A stretch of 64,000 nt of DNA from Paenibacillus sp. 32352 (GCF_002042965.1 NZ_MZNT01000009.1:1-64000), one strand, 5' to 3'. Shown: positions 24,567 through 33,307, numbered from the stretch's first letter. Numbers and translations are program-made. The notes: generated from the letters alone by a model not told the origin.

Positions 24567-25451
24567 ATGGTACGGAATAAAACCGTCTCAGCCCGGCTGG
24601 CTGAGGCAGCCTTACTGCTCATAATGCTCTTGATCTCGATCCTATCGCTTGCACCGGTTTTGCATACGTTCTCCGTATCGTTCAGCGATAATGCGGCAGC
24701 ATCCGGGGGCTTCGTCAAATTTTGGCCGGTGGGCTTTAACATGGAATCGTACAAACGGATTATGGAGGAGCCGCATTTTCTTAATTCATTTATCGTATCG
24801 GTTAAAAGGGTGCTCCTGGGAGGAGCCATTAACTTCCTGTTAACGGTTCTGATGGCTTATCCGCTGTCGAGAAGCACCAAGGAGTTTCCTCAACGGAACC
24901 TGTATATGTGGTTCATGCTGTTCACCATGCTGTTCAGCGGCGGCATCATTCCGCTTTACCTGACGGTTAAGGCGCTGGGTCTTTTTAACACGATTTGGGC
25001 TCTTGTGCTGCCGGGAGCGGTTCCGGTGTTTAACGTGATCCTGCTTATGAATTTTTTCCGCAATATGCCTAAAGAGCTGAGCGAGGCAGGATACATGGAT
25101 GGAGCGGGACCATGGTACATGATGGTTATGGTGTTCGTACCTCTTTCTCTGCCGTCACTGGCCACTGTTACGCTGTTCAGTATCGTAGGTCACTGGAACT
25201 CCTTCTTTGACGGGCTGATCTTCATGCGCAGTGCGGAAAATTACCCGTTGCAAACCTATATTCAGCAGCTTGTCGTGAACCTGAACATCGTGGAGCTGGA
25301 TTCGTCGCAAGCCGAATTGCTGATGAAGGTATCGGATAAAACGCTCAATGCTGCCAAAATCGTCGTCTCTATGGTGCCGATTCTGCTCGTGTATCCGTTT
25401 TTGCAAAAGTATTTTATTCATGGGATTATGCTCGGATCGGTGAAGGAGTGA
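24567..25451 (+). CDS. Carbohydrate ABC transporter permease (YtcP/LplC type)
   Basis: A 294-aa permease with six membrane segments, partner of the preceding one. The EAA loop reads SEAGYMDGAGPWYMMVMVFVPLS. SVSFSDNAAASGGFVKFWPVGFNMESYKRI is the extracellular loop usual in YtcP-like proteins, and the C-terminal YPFLQKYFIHGIMLGSVKE is highly conserved. The stop codon overlaps the first base of a hairpin repeat, so this is probably the end of the transporter unit, with the two enzyme genes behind further repeats. Confidence 0.92.
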   Translation: MVRNKTVSARLAEAALLLIMLLISILSLAPVLHTFSVSFSDNAAASGGFVKFWPVGFNMESYKRIMEEPHFLNSFIVSVKRVLLGGAINFLLTVLMAYPLSRSTKEFPQRNLYMWFMLFTMLFSGGIIPLYLTVKALGLFNTIWALVLPGAVPVFNVILLMNFFRNMPKELSEAGYMDGAGPWYMMVMVFVPLSLPSLATVTLFSIVGHWNSFFDGLIFMRSAENYPLQTYIQQLVVNLNIVELDSSQAELLMKVSDKTLNAAKIVVSMVPILLVYPFLQKYFIHGIMLGSVKE

Positions 25452-25470
25452 GTTTTGCCGAAGGCAAAAT
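25451..25470 (+). repeat. Single hairpin unit of the AGTTTT family at the permease stop
   Basis: AGTTTTGCC-GAA-GGCAAAAT, starting at the last base of the permease stop. It matches the hairpin of the tandem units at 25706-25785 and is separated from them by the inverted-repeat element. Confidence 0.7.
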
Positions 25471-25483
25471 GGGATTCCGATAG

Positions 25484-25693
25484 GGCTGTTGAGAAACCCA
25501 AATAACTCGAAATATGCTATGTTACTTCCGGTGCGGTATACCCCTCCAGCCACTGTTGTTATCAGGAAATATTTAATTTAATGGTTTTACAGAGGGTATT
25601 TCCTGATAACAAAGGCGGACGCTAGCGCTCTTCCGAGGTATACCCCACCTCACGTATGGCCTATTTCTCGAAGAAATGGGCTTCTTAACAGCC
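25484..25693 (-). mobile_element. MITE-like inverted-repeat element, copy 2
   Basis: A 210-base element with termini GGCTGTTGAGAAACCC and, inverted, GGCTGTTAAGAAGCCC. An inner perfect TTATCAGGAAATA/TATTTCCTGATAA pair and GGTATACCCC ends are present. Its reverse complement aligns with copy 1 at 14146-14346 (shared GGTGGG, GCGNTAGNGTNCGCCTTTGTT, AACAACAG, CACCGG, GGTTTCTCAACAG). It lies between hairpin repeats, as if inserted among them. Confidence 0.7.
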
Positions 25694-25705
25694 GAGTAAC
25701 AAGCA

Positions 25706-25785
25706 TAAGCTTACGAAGCAAGTTTTGCCTACGGCAAAACTCAAAGCACAAGCTTACGAAGCAAGTTTTGACTTCGTCAAAACTC
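25706..25785 (+). repeat. Two tandem hairpin units before the EEP-family gene
   Basis: Units start at GCTTACGAAGCAAG (25709 and 25752, period 43). Hairpins are AGTTTTGCC-TAC-GGCAAAACT and AGTTTTGAC-TTC-GTCAAAACT; the two differ at a base pair yet both stay perfectly paired. The last unit runs directly into AAGGAGG, the ribosome site of the next gene. Confidence 0.85.
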
Positions 25786-25802
25786 TAAGGAGGATAAAAA
25801 AA

Positions 25803-26594
25803 ATGAACTACACGATGATGACCTTTAACTTGCGGTGCAACACGCCAAACGACGGAGACAACGCATGGCCGAACCGCATAGAGCGAGCGGCGGAGATCAT
25901 TAAGGAGCATGATCCCATTGTTGTCGGAACGCAGGAGGGTTATTTTTCCATGCTGACGGAGCTGCAGGAGCAGCTGGAGGAATACACGTGGATTGGCATG
26001 GGCCGCTTCGGCGGATTTGAAAATGAGCATAACGCTATTTTTTATAAAAAGGATCAGTTGGAAGTTGTAGATCAGGGACACTTCTGGCTGTCGGAAACGC
26101 CTGATGAGGCAGCAACGAAAAGCTGGGGCAGCTATTTCCCGAGAATGTGCACTTGGGCTGCTTTTCGCGATGGAAACAGCGGCAAATCATTTACGGTATT
26201 TAACACGCACCTGGATCACTACAGCCAAGAGGCCCGGGATAACGGGGTAAAAGTCATATGGGACTATGTATCACGACATAGGAATCAAGACATTCCTGTT
26301 ATCGTAATGGGGGATATGAACAGTGCGCCTACGGACCAGCCGATCCGTTACTTAAGGGGACTAACGGGTGAAGAAGGGCCGCAAGGCTGGCTTACCGACG
26401 CTTACTCGGTTTATGAAGGGGCCGTAGGTCGGACAGCTCACAGCTTTCAAGGCGGCAGGGACGGGGAGCCGATCGATTATATTTTTGCTTCGCCCGGCGT
26501 GAAAATATTGGAGACGAAAGTGGACCGAAGGCAGATTCGAGGGGCCTACCCCTCCGATCATTATCCTGTCATCGCATTAATTGAGATAGAGTAA
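25803..26594 (+). CDS. Endonuclease/exonuclease/phosphatase (EEP) family protein
   Basis: A 263-aa cytoplasmic enzyme of the DNase I-like fold. Motifs: TFNLRCNTPNDGDNAWPNR (first metal Asn), IVVGTQEG (catalytic Glu), FNTHLDHYS (His), MGDMNSAP (Asp/Asn), and SDHYPVIALIE (final Asp-His). This bacterial subgroup includes phosphodiesterases and phosphatases rather than true nucleases. There is no signal peptide, so it acts inside on imported material. Start ATG 25803 with AAGGAGG 8 bases upstream. Its position after a sugar importer and before a PHP-domain phosphoesterase suggests it processes the imported compound, perhaps a phosphorylated polyol; that is inference. Confidence 0.88.
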   Translation: MNYTMMTFNLRCNTPNDGDNAWPNRIERAAEIIKEHDPIVVGTQEGYFSMLTELQEQLEEYTWIGMGRFGGFENEHNAIFYKKDQLEVVDQGHFWLSETPDEAATKSWGSYFPRMCTWAAFRDGNSGKSFTVFNTHLDHYSQEARDNGVKVIWDYVSRHRNQDIPVIVMGDMNSAPTDQPIRYLRGLTGEEGPQGWLTDAYSVYEGAVGRTAHSFQGGRDGEPIDYIFASPGVKILETKVDRRQIRGAYPSDHYPVIALIEIE

Positions 26595-26619
26595 TTAAAA
26601 CGGATGGGAGAATAGAGAT

Positions 26620-27930
26620 ATGGAGAGTGCGTCGAGACCATCGGTAACAAAGATATTCCAACGGAGCATCACTCCGGGCGAGCAGGGGATGTATATTGAA
26701 ATTCCCTTTGATGTGCCTGAGCATGCGGAGGAACTATCGGTTGCGTACTCGGTAGATTCATTCGGTGAAACAAGAGCCGTCATTGATCTGGGCGTGAGGG
26801 ATACGGAACGGGTGCGGGGATGGAGCGGGGGAGCCCGGAGGGAATTCCGGATCGGCCTGGAGAAAGCGACACCTGGCTATATGCCCGGCAAGCTGTCGCC
26901 GGGCTCTTGGGCGGTATTGCATAATGCTTACCGGGTGCCTGAGGAGGGCTGTCAGGTCACGGTTACTGTGGAAGTCCTTTTATCGGCGCCTCGCTGGCTC
27001 AAAGGCGATTTGCATACGCACAGCGTACATAGCGTCGGCTCCTATTCTCTAGAGGAAAATGCCGCAATCATGGAGCGGCTCGGCTGTGACTTCATCGCAA
27101 TGACGGATCATAATACGGTAAGCCAAAATCAGGCTTATCCCCGCCATACATCGGTGGTGATGATTCCCGGAATGGAATTTACAACCAACCATGGACACAG
27201 CAATTTTCTGGGCATCGCTGATCCTCTGGACGACTTTCGCGTAAGGGACCGAGCGGATGTGGATGCTCGGATTCGGATGGCGCGGGAGCGGGGAGCACGG
27301 ATAGTGCTGAATCATCCTCATTGCGAATTTTGTCCGTGGGAATGGGGGTTCCAAATCGATTTTGATTGGTTCGAGGTATGGAACGGCCCCTGGACTGATC
27401 GTAACGCCCGGGCGCTGCAGTGGTGGCAGGAGCAGTTAGCAGACGGTCGGCGTATAACTGCTGTTGGCGGTAGCGACGTACATCGGCCCGATAAGTATGT
27501 CAAGCATGCGATGCCCTGCACTTGGGTCTATGCAGAGACGAAAACAGGGGAAGGGATTCTGAAAGGCATTGACCGCGGGCATGTTTGTATATCGTATGCG
27601 CCGGAAGGCCCGTTCATAGAGCTGCGATTCGGAAGCTGCCGAACCGGAGATTCGGTTCCACAGGAAGAACGGGAGCTGCACGATTCCGTAACAATGACGG
27701 GTACAGGGCTGCTGCCGGGGGACCAGGTCAGGTGGTTCACGGAGAAAGGGCTTGTGAAGGAAGAGGTACTGGCTTCGGAACCGGGTGACGCCATTAGCTT
27801 GAATATACAAGGCTCTGCATGGGGAGGGCTCAGGTTGGTCCGAGCGGAGATTTGGCGGCGGTATGCTGCCGAGGGTGATCCAATGCTCATGGCCGCCCTT
27901 TGTAACCCCATATATTTTGAAGTTCTGTAA
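26620..27930 (+). CDS. CehA/McbA-type PHP-domain metallohydrolase
   Basis: A 436-aa protein. An N-terminal beta-rich region (1-125) precedes a PHP domain (about 126-330) with GDLHTHSVHSVGSYS, FIAMTDHNTVS, GMEFTTNHGHSNFLG, VLNHPHCEF and GGSDVHRP, the metal-binding His/Asp set. A C-terminal beta domain (about 340-436) follows. PHP proteins of this type hydrolyse phosphoesters, or carbamates in CehA. It starts 25 bases after the EEP gene, so the two are co-transcribed. No signal peptide is evident. The substrate is unknown. Confidence 0.87.
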   Translation: MESASRPSVTKIFQRSITPGEQGMYIEIPFDVPEHAEELSVAYSVDSFGETRAVIDLGVRDTERVRGWSGGARREFRIGLEKATPGYMPGKLSPGSWAVLHNAYRVPEEGCQVTVTVEVLLSAPRWLKGDLHTHSVHSVGSYSLEENAAIMERLGCDFIAMTDHNTVSQNQAYPRHTSVVMIPGMEFTTNHGHSNFLGIADPLDDFRVRDRADVDARIRMARERGARIVLNHPHCEFCPWEWGFQIDFDWFEVWNGPWTDRNARALQWWQEQLADGRRITAVGGSDVHRPDKYVKHAMPCTWVYAETKTGEGILKGIDRGHVCISYAPEGPFIELRFGSCRTGDSVPQEERELHDSVTMTGTGLLPGDQVRWFTEKGLVKEEVLASEPGDAISLNIQGSAWGGLRLVRAEIWRRYAAEGDPMLMAALCNPIYFEVL

Positions 27931-27933
27931 GTG

Positions 27934-27970
27934 AAAAAGGCTGCCGGTCGGGTAACCAACCGGCAGCCTT
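27934..27970 (-). terminator. Terminator of selO, shared with the PHP gene end
   Basis: AAGGCTGCCGGT/ACCGGCAGCCTT (27937-27948, 27959-27970). The T-run is on the minus strand; rightward transcripts meet the same hairpin without a clear T-run. Confidence 0.85.
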
Positions 27971-27990
27971 CATGACGTTCAGCTTGCTTA

Positions 27991-29466
27991 TCAAGTCCCG
28001 CAGTATGTCCGGTACCGGCAGGCTGATTCCGGGGGCAGCCCCGCATACTCCTCCTGTTCGGGACTATAAGCGTAGGGATTTGAAACAATATCGACTAACC
28101 GTTCCATCACACTGTAATCCTCTTGGTTAACTGCAGCCTCCAAGGCTTCTTCCACGCGATGGTTACGAGGAATAACCGCCGGATTGCTGCTCCGCATCAG
28201 CTGCAGGGAGGATGCCTTGGGCTCTTGCTGTCTGCCAAGTCTCGCCAACCAACGCTCATGCCACTCCGCAAATCCCGTCGTGCCGAAGAAAACCGTTTCC
28301 TCCGGCTTCTCCAAGGTCAATGCGCGGAACGTATTGGTAAAATCCGCATGATGCTTCTGCATCATTTGGAGCAGGTCATCCACTAAGGCTTCGTCCTGCG
28401 GCTCTTCGTTAAAGATACCGAGCTTCGCTCTCATCCCGGAGAGCCAATGGGCCTGAAATTGCTTGACAAAATCAGCCAGAGCCTCCTCTGCCATCTTGAC
28501 AGCCTGATCCTCATCCGGATGCAGCAGCGGCAGCAAAGACTCGGCAAACCTGGCGAGATTCCAGGCGGCAATACTCGGCTGATTCCCATAGGCGTAACGT
28601 CCTTGGACATCGATGGAGCTAAATACGGTCGCCGGATCATAAGCATCCATGAAGGCGCATGGACCGTAATCGATGGTTTCTCCGCTCAGAGCCATATTAT
28701 CGGTATTCATCACACCATGAATAAAGCCGACCAGCTGCCATTGGGTAATCAGCTTGGCCTGCCGTTTGATAACCTCTTGAAGCAGGACAAGATAACGATG
28801 ATCCTGTGTATCGGCCTCGGGGAAATGCCTTTGCAATGTGTAGTCGGCCAAAGCTTGGAGATCTTCAACGGAGCCCCAATTGGCGGCGTATTGAAACGTT
28901 CCGACGCGCAGGTGGCTGGACGCCACACGGGTCAGAACAGCCCCGGGCAGCCCGGTTTCGCGGATGATGGTTTCTCCGGTGGTCACTACCGCCAGACTGC
29001 GGGTTGTAGGGATACCGAGTCCATGCATCGCTTCACTGATAATGTACTCCCTCAGCATCGGCCCCAGTGCGGCCCGGCCATCGCCGCGCCGCGAATAAGG
29101 CGTAATCCCGGAGCCCTTTAACTGAATGTCTACCCGCCTTCCCCCGGGAGTGATCTGCTCGCCGAGAAGGAGAGCCCGGCCGTCCCCGAGCATGGTAAAA
29201 TGCCCGAATTGATGCCCTGCATAGGCCTGCGCGAGAGGTGAAGCTCCCTCCGGAATCCGATTGCCTGCAAACACGTCGACCCCATCCTGACCTTGCAGCG
29301 CCTGGATGTTCAGCCCCAAAGAGGAGGCCAAGGCATGATTAAGGACGATCAGCTTAGGCGATCTGACCGGAGTCGGCTTGAGCCTGGTAAACATCAATTC
29401 CGGCAGGCACGCATAGCTGTTGTCGAAATGCCATCCTGCTTCTGCTGCAGTAACTGGTTCTGTCAT
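27991..29466 (-). CDS. selO: Protein adenylyltransferase SelO (YdiU/UPF0061)
   Basis: A 491-aa pseudokinase-fold enzyme that transfers AMP from ATP to Ser/Thr/Tyr of proteins, linked to redox stress in other bacteria. Motifs: QLKGSGITPYSRRGDGRAALGP (ATP-binding loop), EYIISEAMHGLGIPTTRSLAVV, HGVMNTDNMALSGETIDYGPCAFMD (metal-binding Asn and Asp) and the conserved C-terminal YRTYCGT. Start ATG 29466 with AAGGAG upstream; the upstream in-frame ATG (29532) has no site. The bacterial form has Cys where eukaryotic proteins carry selenocysteine. It is monocistronic and has no obvious link to its neighbours. Confidence 0.94.
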   Translation of the reverse strand: MTEPVTAAEAGWHFDNSYACLPELMFTRLKPTPVRSPKLIVLNHALASSLGLNIQALQGQDGVDVFAGNRIPEGASPLAQAYAGHQFGHFTMLGDGRALLLGEQITPGGRRVDIQLKGSGITPYSRRGDGRAALGPMLREYIISEAMHGLGIPTTRSLAVVTTGETIIRETGLPGAVLTRVASSHLRVGTFQYAANWGSVEDLQALADYTLQRHFPEADTQDHRYLVLLQEVIKRQAKLITQWQLVGFIHGVMNTDNMALSGETIDYGPCAFMDAYDPATVFSSIDVQGRYAYGNQPSIAAWNLARFAESLLPLLHPDEDQAVKMAEEALADFVKQFQAHWLSGMRAKLGIFNEEPQDEALVDDLLQMMQKHHADFTNTFRALTLEKPEETVFFGTTGFAEWHERWLARLGRQQEPKASSLQLMRSSNPAVIPRNHRVEEALEAAVNQEDYSVMERLVDIVSNPYAYSPEQEEYAGLPPESACRYRTYCGT

Positions 29467-29674
29467 TAAATTTGCTCCTTCCTTCTTGCGAGCTATTGGA
29501 ATAGCCGCTCCATCTAAGCGTACTTCTGCCATTATTATACCCCGTTTCTGTAAAGATCGCCTTTTTTTCCTGCTGCACCATCAATTCCTTGATGTCTCGC
29601 CTAGCTTTAGCTTTTTCCATGGGAAAAAGAGGCTGTGGTTCCGGTGCTTCTGCTCTTCGTTTTCGCTTTTGGGG

Positions 29675-29724
29675 TAAGCGCTAATCCTTTTGAGTTTACA
29701 GTCATCGGGTGGATGTCGTATGAT
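29675..29724 (+). promoter_or_regulatory. lacI-type regulator promoter with upstream AAGCGCT site
   Basis: TTTACA (29695-29700), 18 bases, TATGAT (29719-29724). TAAGCGCTAA (29675-29684) just upstream resembles the AAGCGCTTAA operators near iolD and iolG. Confidence 0.5.
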
Positions 29725-29763
29725 TAACAGTAAAAGACAGGAACAGCTCGAAAGGAGCAGGAA

Positions 29764-30768
29764 ATGAAGCCGACAATTTATGATGTGGCCGAGGCCGCCG
29801 GCGTATCCATTGCCACGGTATCCAAGGTGATCAACGGTACGGGCCGCATTAGCGATAAAACGAGAAAGCATGTCACGAACGTCATGGAGGAGTTAAAATA
29901 CCAGCCGAGCATGGTAGCCTCCGCTTTGACCGGCAAAAGCACCTTCACCGTCGGGTTGACGTTACCGGATTTGGCGAACCCGTTTTTTGCCGAAATCGCT
30001 CGTGCGGTAGAGGATCGGGGGCATGAATACGGATTTAACGTGTTTATATGCAGCACCGATAACGATCCCGACCGGGAGATCAAATATTTTTCGCTGCTCA
30101 CACAAAAAAGGGTAGACGGCGTTATTGTCGCGACTCGTACGCAAAAGGATTTATTCCTCAAAAAGCTCATCCAGCAAAATGTGCCGATAGCGCTTATTAC
30201 CGGGGAAATGCCGACATTGGCCGTAGATACGGTGATGGTGGACGATTTCCTGGGAGGCTATCAGGCAGGAACCCACTTGGTCGAGCAGGGGCATCGGAGA
30301 ATCGCCATCCTGGCTGAGGATGTGAACACGATGAGCAACCGGGAGCGGATTCGCGGCTGCAAGCAGGCGATGACTTCGGCAGGGCTCGAGGTGGACGAGC
30401 GTCTTGTGGCCTCAGGCGATTTTACGGTTAGCGGAGGGAAGGAGGCGATGCTTCGTCTTCTCGATATGGAAGAACCGCCAACCGCGGTATTCGCGTGCAA
30501 TGATTTGCTCGCCATCGGTGCCATTCAAGGAGCGCGCGAGCGGGGGCTTCAGCTGCCGCAGCAGCTGTCTGTCGTCGGCTTCGACAATACGATCTTGGCG
30601 ACGATAATCGATCCGCCGTTGACAACGGTCGCCCAGCCGATTCAGGAGATCGGGAGACAGGCGATGGATCTGCTTGTGCAGGAAATTAAAGGCGAAAAGT
30701 CCATGAAGCAGCGGGTCGTCCTGATGCCGGAGCTGGTCGTTCGCGGTTCTACGGCAGAGCTGAACTAG
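29764..30768 (+). CDS. LacI-family transcriptional regulator
   Basis: A 334-aa regulator. The LacI helix-turn-helix is at the N-terminus (TIYDVAEAAGVSIATVSKVINGTGRISDKTRKHV), then the hinge ELKYQPSMVASALTGK, then a periplasmic-binding-like sensor domain (60-330): TVGLTLPDLANPFFAEIARAVED, DGVIVATR, PTAVFACNDLLAIGAIQGARERGLQLPQQLSVVGFDN. The ribosome site is AAAGGAG. No metabolic gene adjoins it on its own transcript, so its targets must be elsewhere. The AAGCGCTTAA palindromes near the inositol genes and the two-component operon have the central CG of LacI operators and are possible targets. Confidence 0.92.
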   Translation: MKPTIYDVAEAAGVSIATVSKVINGTGRISDKTRKHVTNVMEELKYQPSMVASALTGKSTFTVGLTLPDLANPFFAEIARAVEDRGHEYGFNVFICSTDNDPDREIKYFSLLTQKRVDGVIVATRTQKDLFLKKLIQQNVPIALITGEMPTLAVDTVMVDDFLGGYQAGTHLVEQGHRRIAILAEDVNTMSNRERIRGCKQAMTSAGLEVDERLVASGDFTVSGGKEAMLRLLDMEEPPTAVFACNDLLAIGAIQGARERGLQLPQQLSVVGFDNTILATIIDPPLTTVAQPIQEIGRQAMDLLVQEIKGEKSMKQRVVLMPELVVRGSTAELN

Positions 30769-30924
30769 GAAAATTTGCGTGATTTAAGCGGCGGAACTAG
30801 AGATACAGTCTGCATGACGACAGACCAAGCCCGCATCGGATGGGAGTGTTCGATGCGCTCTGTAAAGCGCCTGAATCGGCCTCCCGGCCAAATCACAACT
30901 TTGCAGGGAGATTGAAAACGCCGC

Positions 30925-30953
30925 TTGACCTTTTGCAATACGATGATTATAAT
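30925..30953 (+). promoter_or_regulatory. Promoter of the thrS T-box transcript
   Basis: TTGACC (30925-30930), 17 bases, TATAAT (30948-30953). Start point expected near 30960. Confidence 0.82.
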
Positions 30954-30959
30954 GGGGAA

Positions 30960-31273
30960 CCAATAACATATTTTCAGGCAATGACCAAAGACATGATTTC
31001 CTTCAAGGACTGTCAGAGAGAGGAGGTTAGGTGAGAGCTCCTTCAGCGACCGGAAGCGGAATTACCCCTTTGCAGCCGTGATGTCGAACCTGCGGATTGT
31101 AGTGCTGCAGCAGTAGACAGCACCGTCTCATCCGCGTTAATGGATGCTTGAGGAACTTGCATGCGGTATGCTTAAAGCAGCTTGCCCGCTGCTTGGCTTA
31201 TTTGGTGCAGGTTTGAATCAGGGTGGAACCACGAGCTGAACGCACTCGTCCCTTGGGAGAGTGTGTTTTTTTT
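30960..31273 (+). ncRNA. T-box leader, threonine type
   Basis: Upstream of thrS. AGAGAG...GGTTAGGTGAGAGCTCC (31015-31041) is the stem I apical part, GAATTACC (31060-31066) gives the specifier codon ACC (31064-31066, Thr), and the T-box AGGGTGGAACCACG (31220-31233) precedes a terminator (ACTCGTCCC-TT-GGGAGAGT, then T8 to 31273). Uncharged tRNA-Thr binding should favour the antiterminator and read-through into thrS. The 190 bases between lacI and the start of this leader hold only its promoter. Confidence 0.93.
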
Positions 31274-31315
31274 GCGTTCAAATAAATCAAAATTGGGAAG
31301 AACGGAGGCGTCACC

Positions 31316-33238
31316 ATGGGTAGTAATGAGATGAAAGTCACTTTGCCGAATGGAGCAGTTAAGGAGGTTGGACGGGGAACCACGATCGAGCAAGTGGCGG
31401 AGTCCATTAGCCCGAGCTTGAGAAAGAATGCCGTAGCGGGCAAGCTGAACGGCAAGCTGGTCGACCTGAACCGGCCTATCGAGGAGGACAGTCTGGTCGA
31501 AATCGTAACGCTCGATAGTAAGGAAGGCTTGGAGGTATACCGGCACAGCACGGCGCATTTGATGGCGCAGGCGATCAAGCGCATCTACGGACAGAAGGCG
31601 GTGAAGCTCGGCATCGGACCGGTCATTGCCGACGGCTTCTACTACGATATCGATATCGAGAAGCCGCTGTCTACAGACGATCTCGCTAAGATTGAGCAAG
31701 AAATGGAGAAGATCGTGCAGGAGAATCTTCCCATTGTGCGCAGGGAAGTCAGCCGCGAGGAAGCGATCCAGACGTTCGAGAAGCTGGAGGATCCTCTGAA
31801 GCTGGAGCTGATCCGTGATCTGCCGGAGGATGCGGTGATCTCGATGTATGACCAGGGCGAGTTTTTCGATTTGTGCCGTGGACCTCATTTGCCTTCGACA
31901 GGACGGATCAAAGCGTTCAAGCTACTTAATGTAGCCGGAGCCTACTGGCGCGGAGACTCCAAGAACAAGATGCTGCAGCGGATTTACGGAACAGCTTTTC
32001 CTAAGAAGGCCAATTTGGAGAAGCATCTTCATCTGCTGGAGGAAGCCCGAAAACGGGATCACCGGAAGCTCGGCAAAGAACTGGGATTGTTTATGTTTTC
32101 CGAGGAAGCGCCGGGTATGCCGTTTTACCTGCCTAAGGGAATGGCGCTCCGTACACAGCTTGAGAATTATTCCAGAGAGCTTCAGCTGAAGAAGGATTAC
32201 GACGAAGTTCGTACACCGTTCATGATGAATCAGCGGATGTGGGAACAGTCGGGGCACTGGGATCACTATCATGAGAATATGTACTTTACGGAAGTGGATG
32301 ATACGAGCTTTGCGCTGAAGCCGATGAACTGCCCGGGGCATATGCTGATTTTCAAAAATAGCCTGCACTCCTACAGGGAACTGCCAATCCGACTCTCCGA
32401 ATTCGGCCAGGTGCATCGCCACGAATTCTCGGGAGCCTTGAACGGGATGATGCGGGTCCGGACATTTTGCCAGGATGATGCGCACATCTTCGTGCGGCCG
32501 GATCAGATCGAAGAGGAGATCGGCCGGGTTATTGCGCTTATTGATCAGATGTACCAAGTGTTCGGCTTCGAATACAAGATCGAACTGTCCACTCGTCCGG
32601 AGGATTCGATGGGTTCGGAGGAGCTGTGGCAGCAGGCGGAAGCATCGTTGCAGAACGTGCTGGAGCACCGCGGCATCGAATACCGCTTGAATGAAGGGGA
32701 CGGGGCGTTCTACGGACCGAAGATCGACTTCCACATTCTTGACGCGCTCGGCCGGAGCTGGCAGTGCGGCACGATTCAGCTCGACTTCCAGATGCCCGAG
32801 AAATTCGACCTAAGCTACATCGGCGAGGATAACCAGAAGCATAGACCGGTTGTCATCCACCGTGCGATTTACGGATCGATTGACCGCTTCATCGGGATAT
32901 TGACGGAGCACTACAGCGGTGCTTTCCCTGTGTGGCTCGCTCCGGTACAAGCGAAGCTGCTTCCGGTGTCCGACAACTATATCGACTATGCGCTTCAAGT
33001 GAAGAAGCAGCTGGAGGATGCAGGCATCCGCGTGGAAGTCGACATTCGCAGCGAGAAGCTCGGCTATAAAATCCGGGAAGCGCAGCTGGAAAAGGTCCCT
33101 TATATGCTGGTGCTGGGCGAGAGCGAGAAGAACTCCGGCCAGGCAGCCGTCCGCAGCCGCGGAGAAGGGGATCAGGGCGTAATGAGCATTGCGCAGTTTG
33201 TTGAACAAATCTCGGCAGAGATACAGAACAAACAATAA
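31316..33238 (+). CDS. thrS: Threonine-tRNA ligase
   Basis: Charges tRNA-Thr; class II aminoacyl-tRNA synthetase of 640 aa. Order of domains: TGS (about 6-65, VTLPNGAVKEVGRGTTIEQVA), editing domain (HSTAHLMAQAIKRIYG and the His/Cys site DQGEFFDLCRGPHLPSTG), catalytic core (MNQRMWEQSGHWDHYHENM, MNCPGHMLIF with the zinc Cys, RTFCQDDAHIF) and HGTP anticodon-binding domain (530-640, APVQAKLLPVSD). GGAGG is 7 bases before the ATG. Regulated by the T-box leader. Confidence 0.97.
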   Translation: MGSNEMKVTLPNGAVKEVGRGTTIEQVAESISPSLRKNAVAGKLNGKLVDLNRPIEEDSLVEIVTLDSKEGLEVYRHSTAHLMAQAIKRIYGQKAVKLGIGPVIADGFYYDIDIEKPLSTDDLAKIEQEMEKIVQENLPIVRREVSREEAIQTFEKLEDPLKLELIRDLPEDAVISMYDQGEFFDLCRGPHLPSTGRIKAFKLLNVAGAYWRGDSKNKMLQRIYGTAFPKKANLEKHLHLLEEARKRDHRKLGKELGLFMFSEEAPGMPFYLPKGMALRTQLENYSRELQLKKDYDEVRTPFMMNQRMWEQSGHWDHYHENMYFTEVDDTSFALKPMNCPGHMLIFKNSLHSYRELPIRLSEFGQVHRHEFSGALNGMMRVRTFCQDDAHIFVRPDQIEEEIGRVIALIDQMYQVFGFEYKIELSTRPEDSMGSEELWQQAEASLQNVLEHRGIEYRLNEGDGAFYGPKIDFHILDALGRSWQCGTIQLDFQMPEKFDLSYIGEDNQKHRPVVIHRAIYGSIDRFIGILTEHYSGAFPVWLAPVQAKLLPVSDNYIDYALQVKKQLEDAGIRVEVDIRSEKLGYKIREAQLEKVPYMLVLGESEKNSGQAAVRSRGEGDQGVMSIAQFVEQISAEIQNKQ

Positions 33239-33257
33239 GCTCTGGCTTACAAAGCAA

Positions 33258-33284
33258 AAAGACCGCCAAGGGCGGTCTTTCCTC
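33258..33284 (+). terminator. Terminator of thrS
   Basis: AAAGACCGCC-AAG-GGCGGTCTTT (33258-33280). The symmetric A/T ends also allow it to stop leftward transcripts from the sulfatase gene. Confidence 0.88.
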
Positions 33285-33307
33285 ATTTTATCGATTACGA
33301 AAGGCAG

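Noticed and set aside
23630..24829. 399-codon antisense frame over the two permeases
   Set aside because: Antisense to two well-conserved permease genes, with no start signal.
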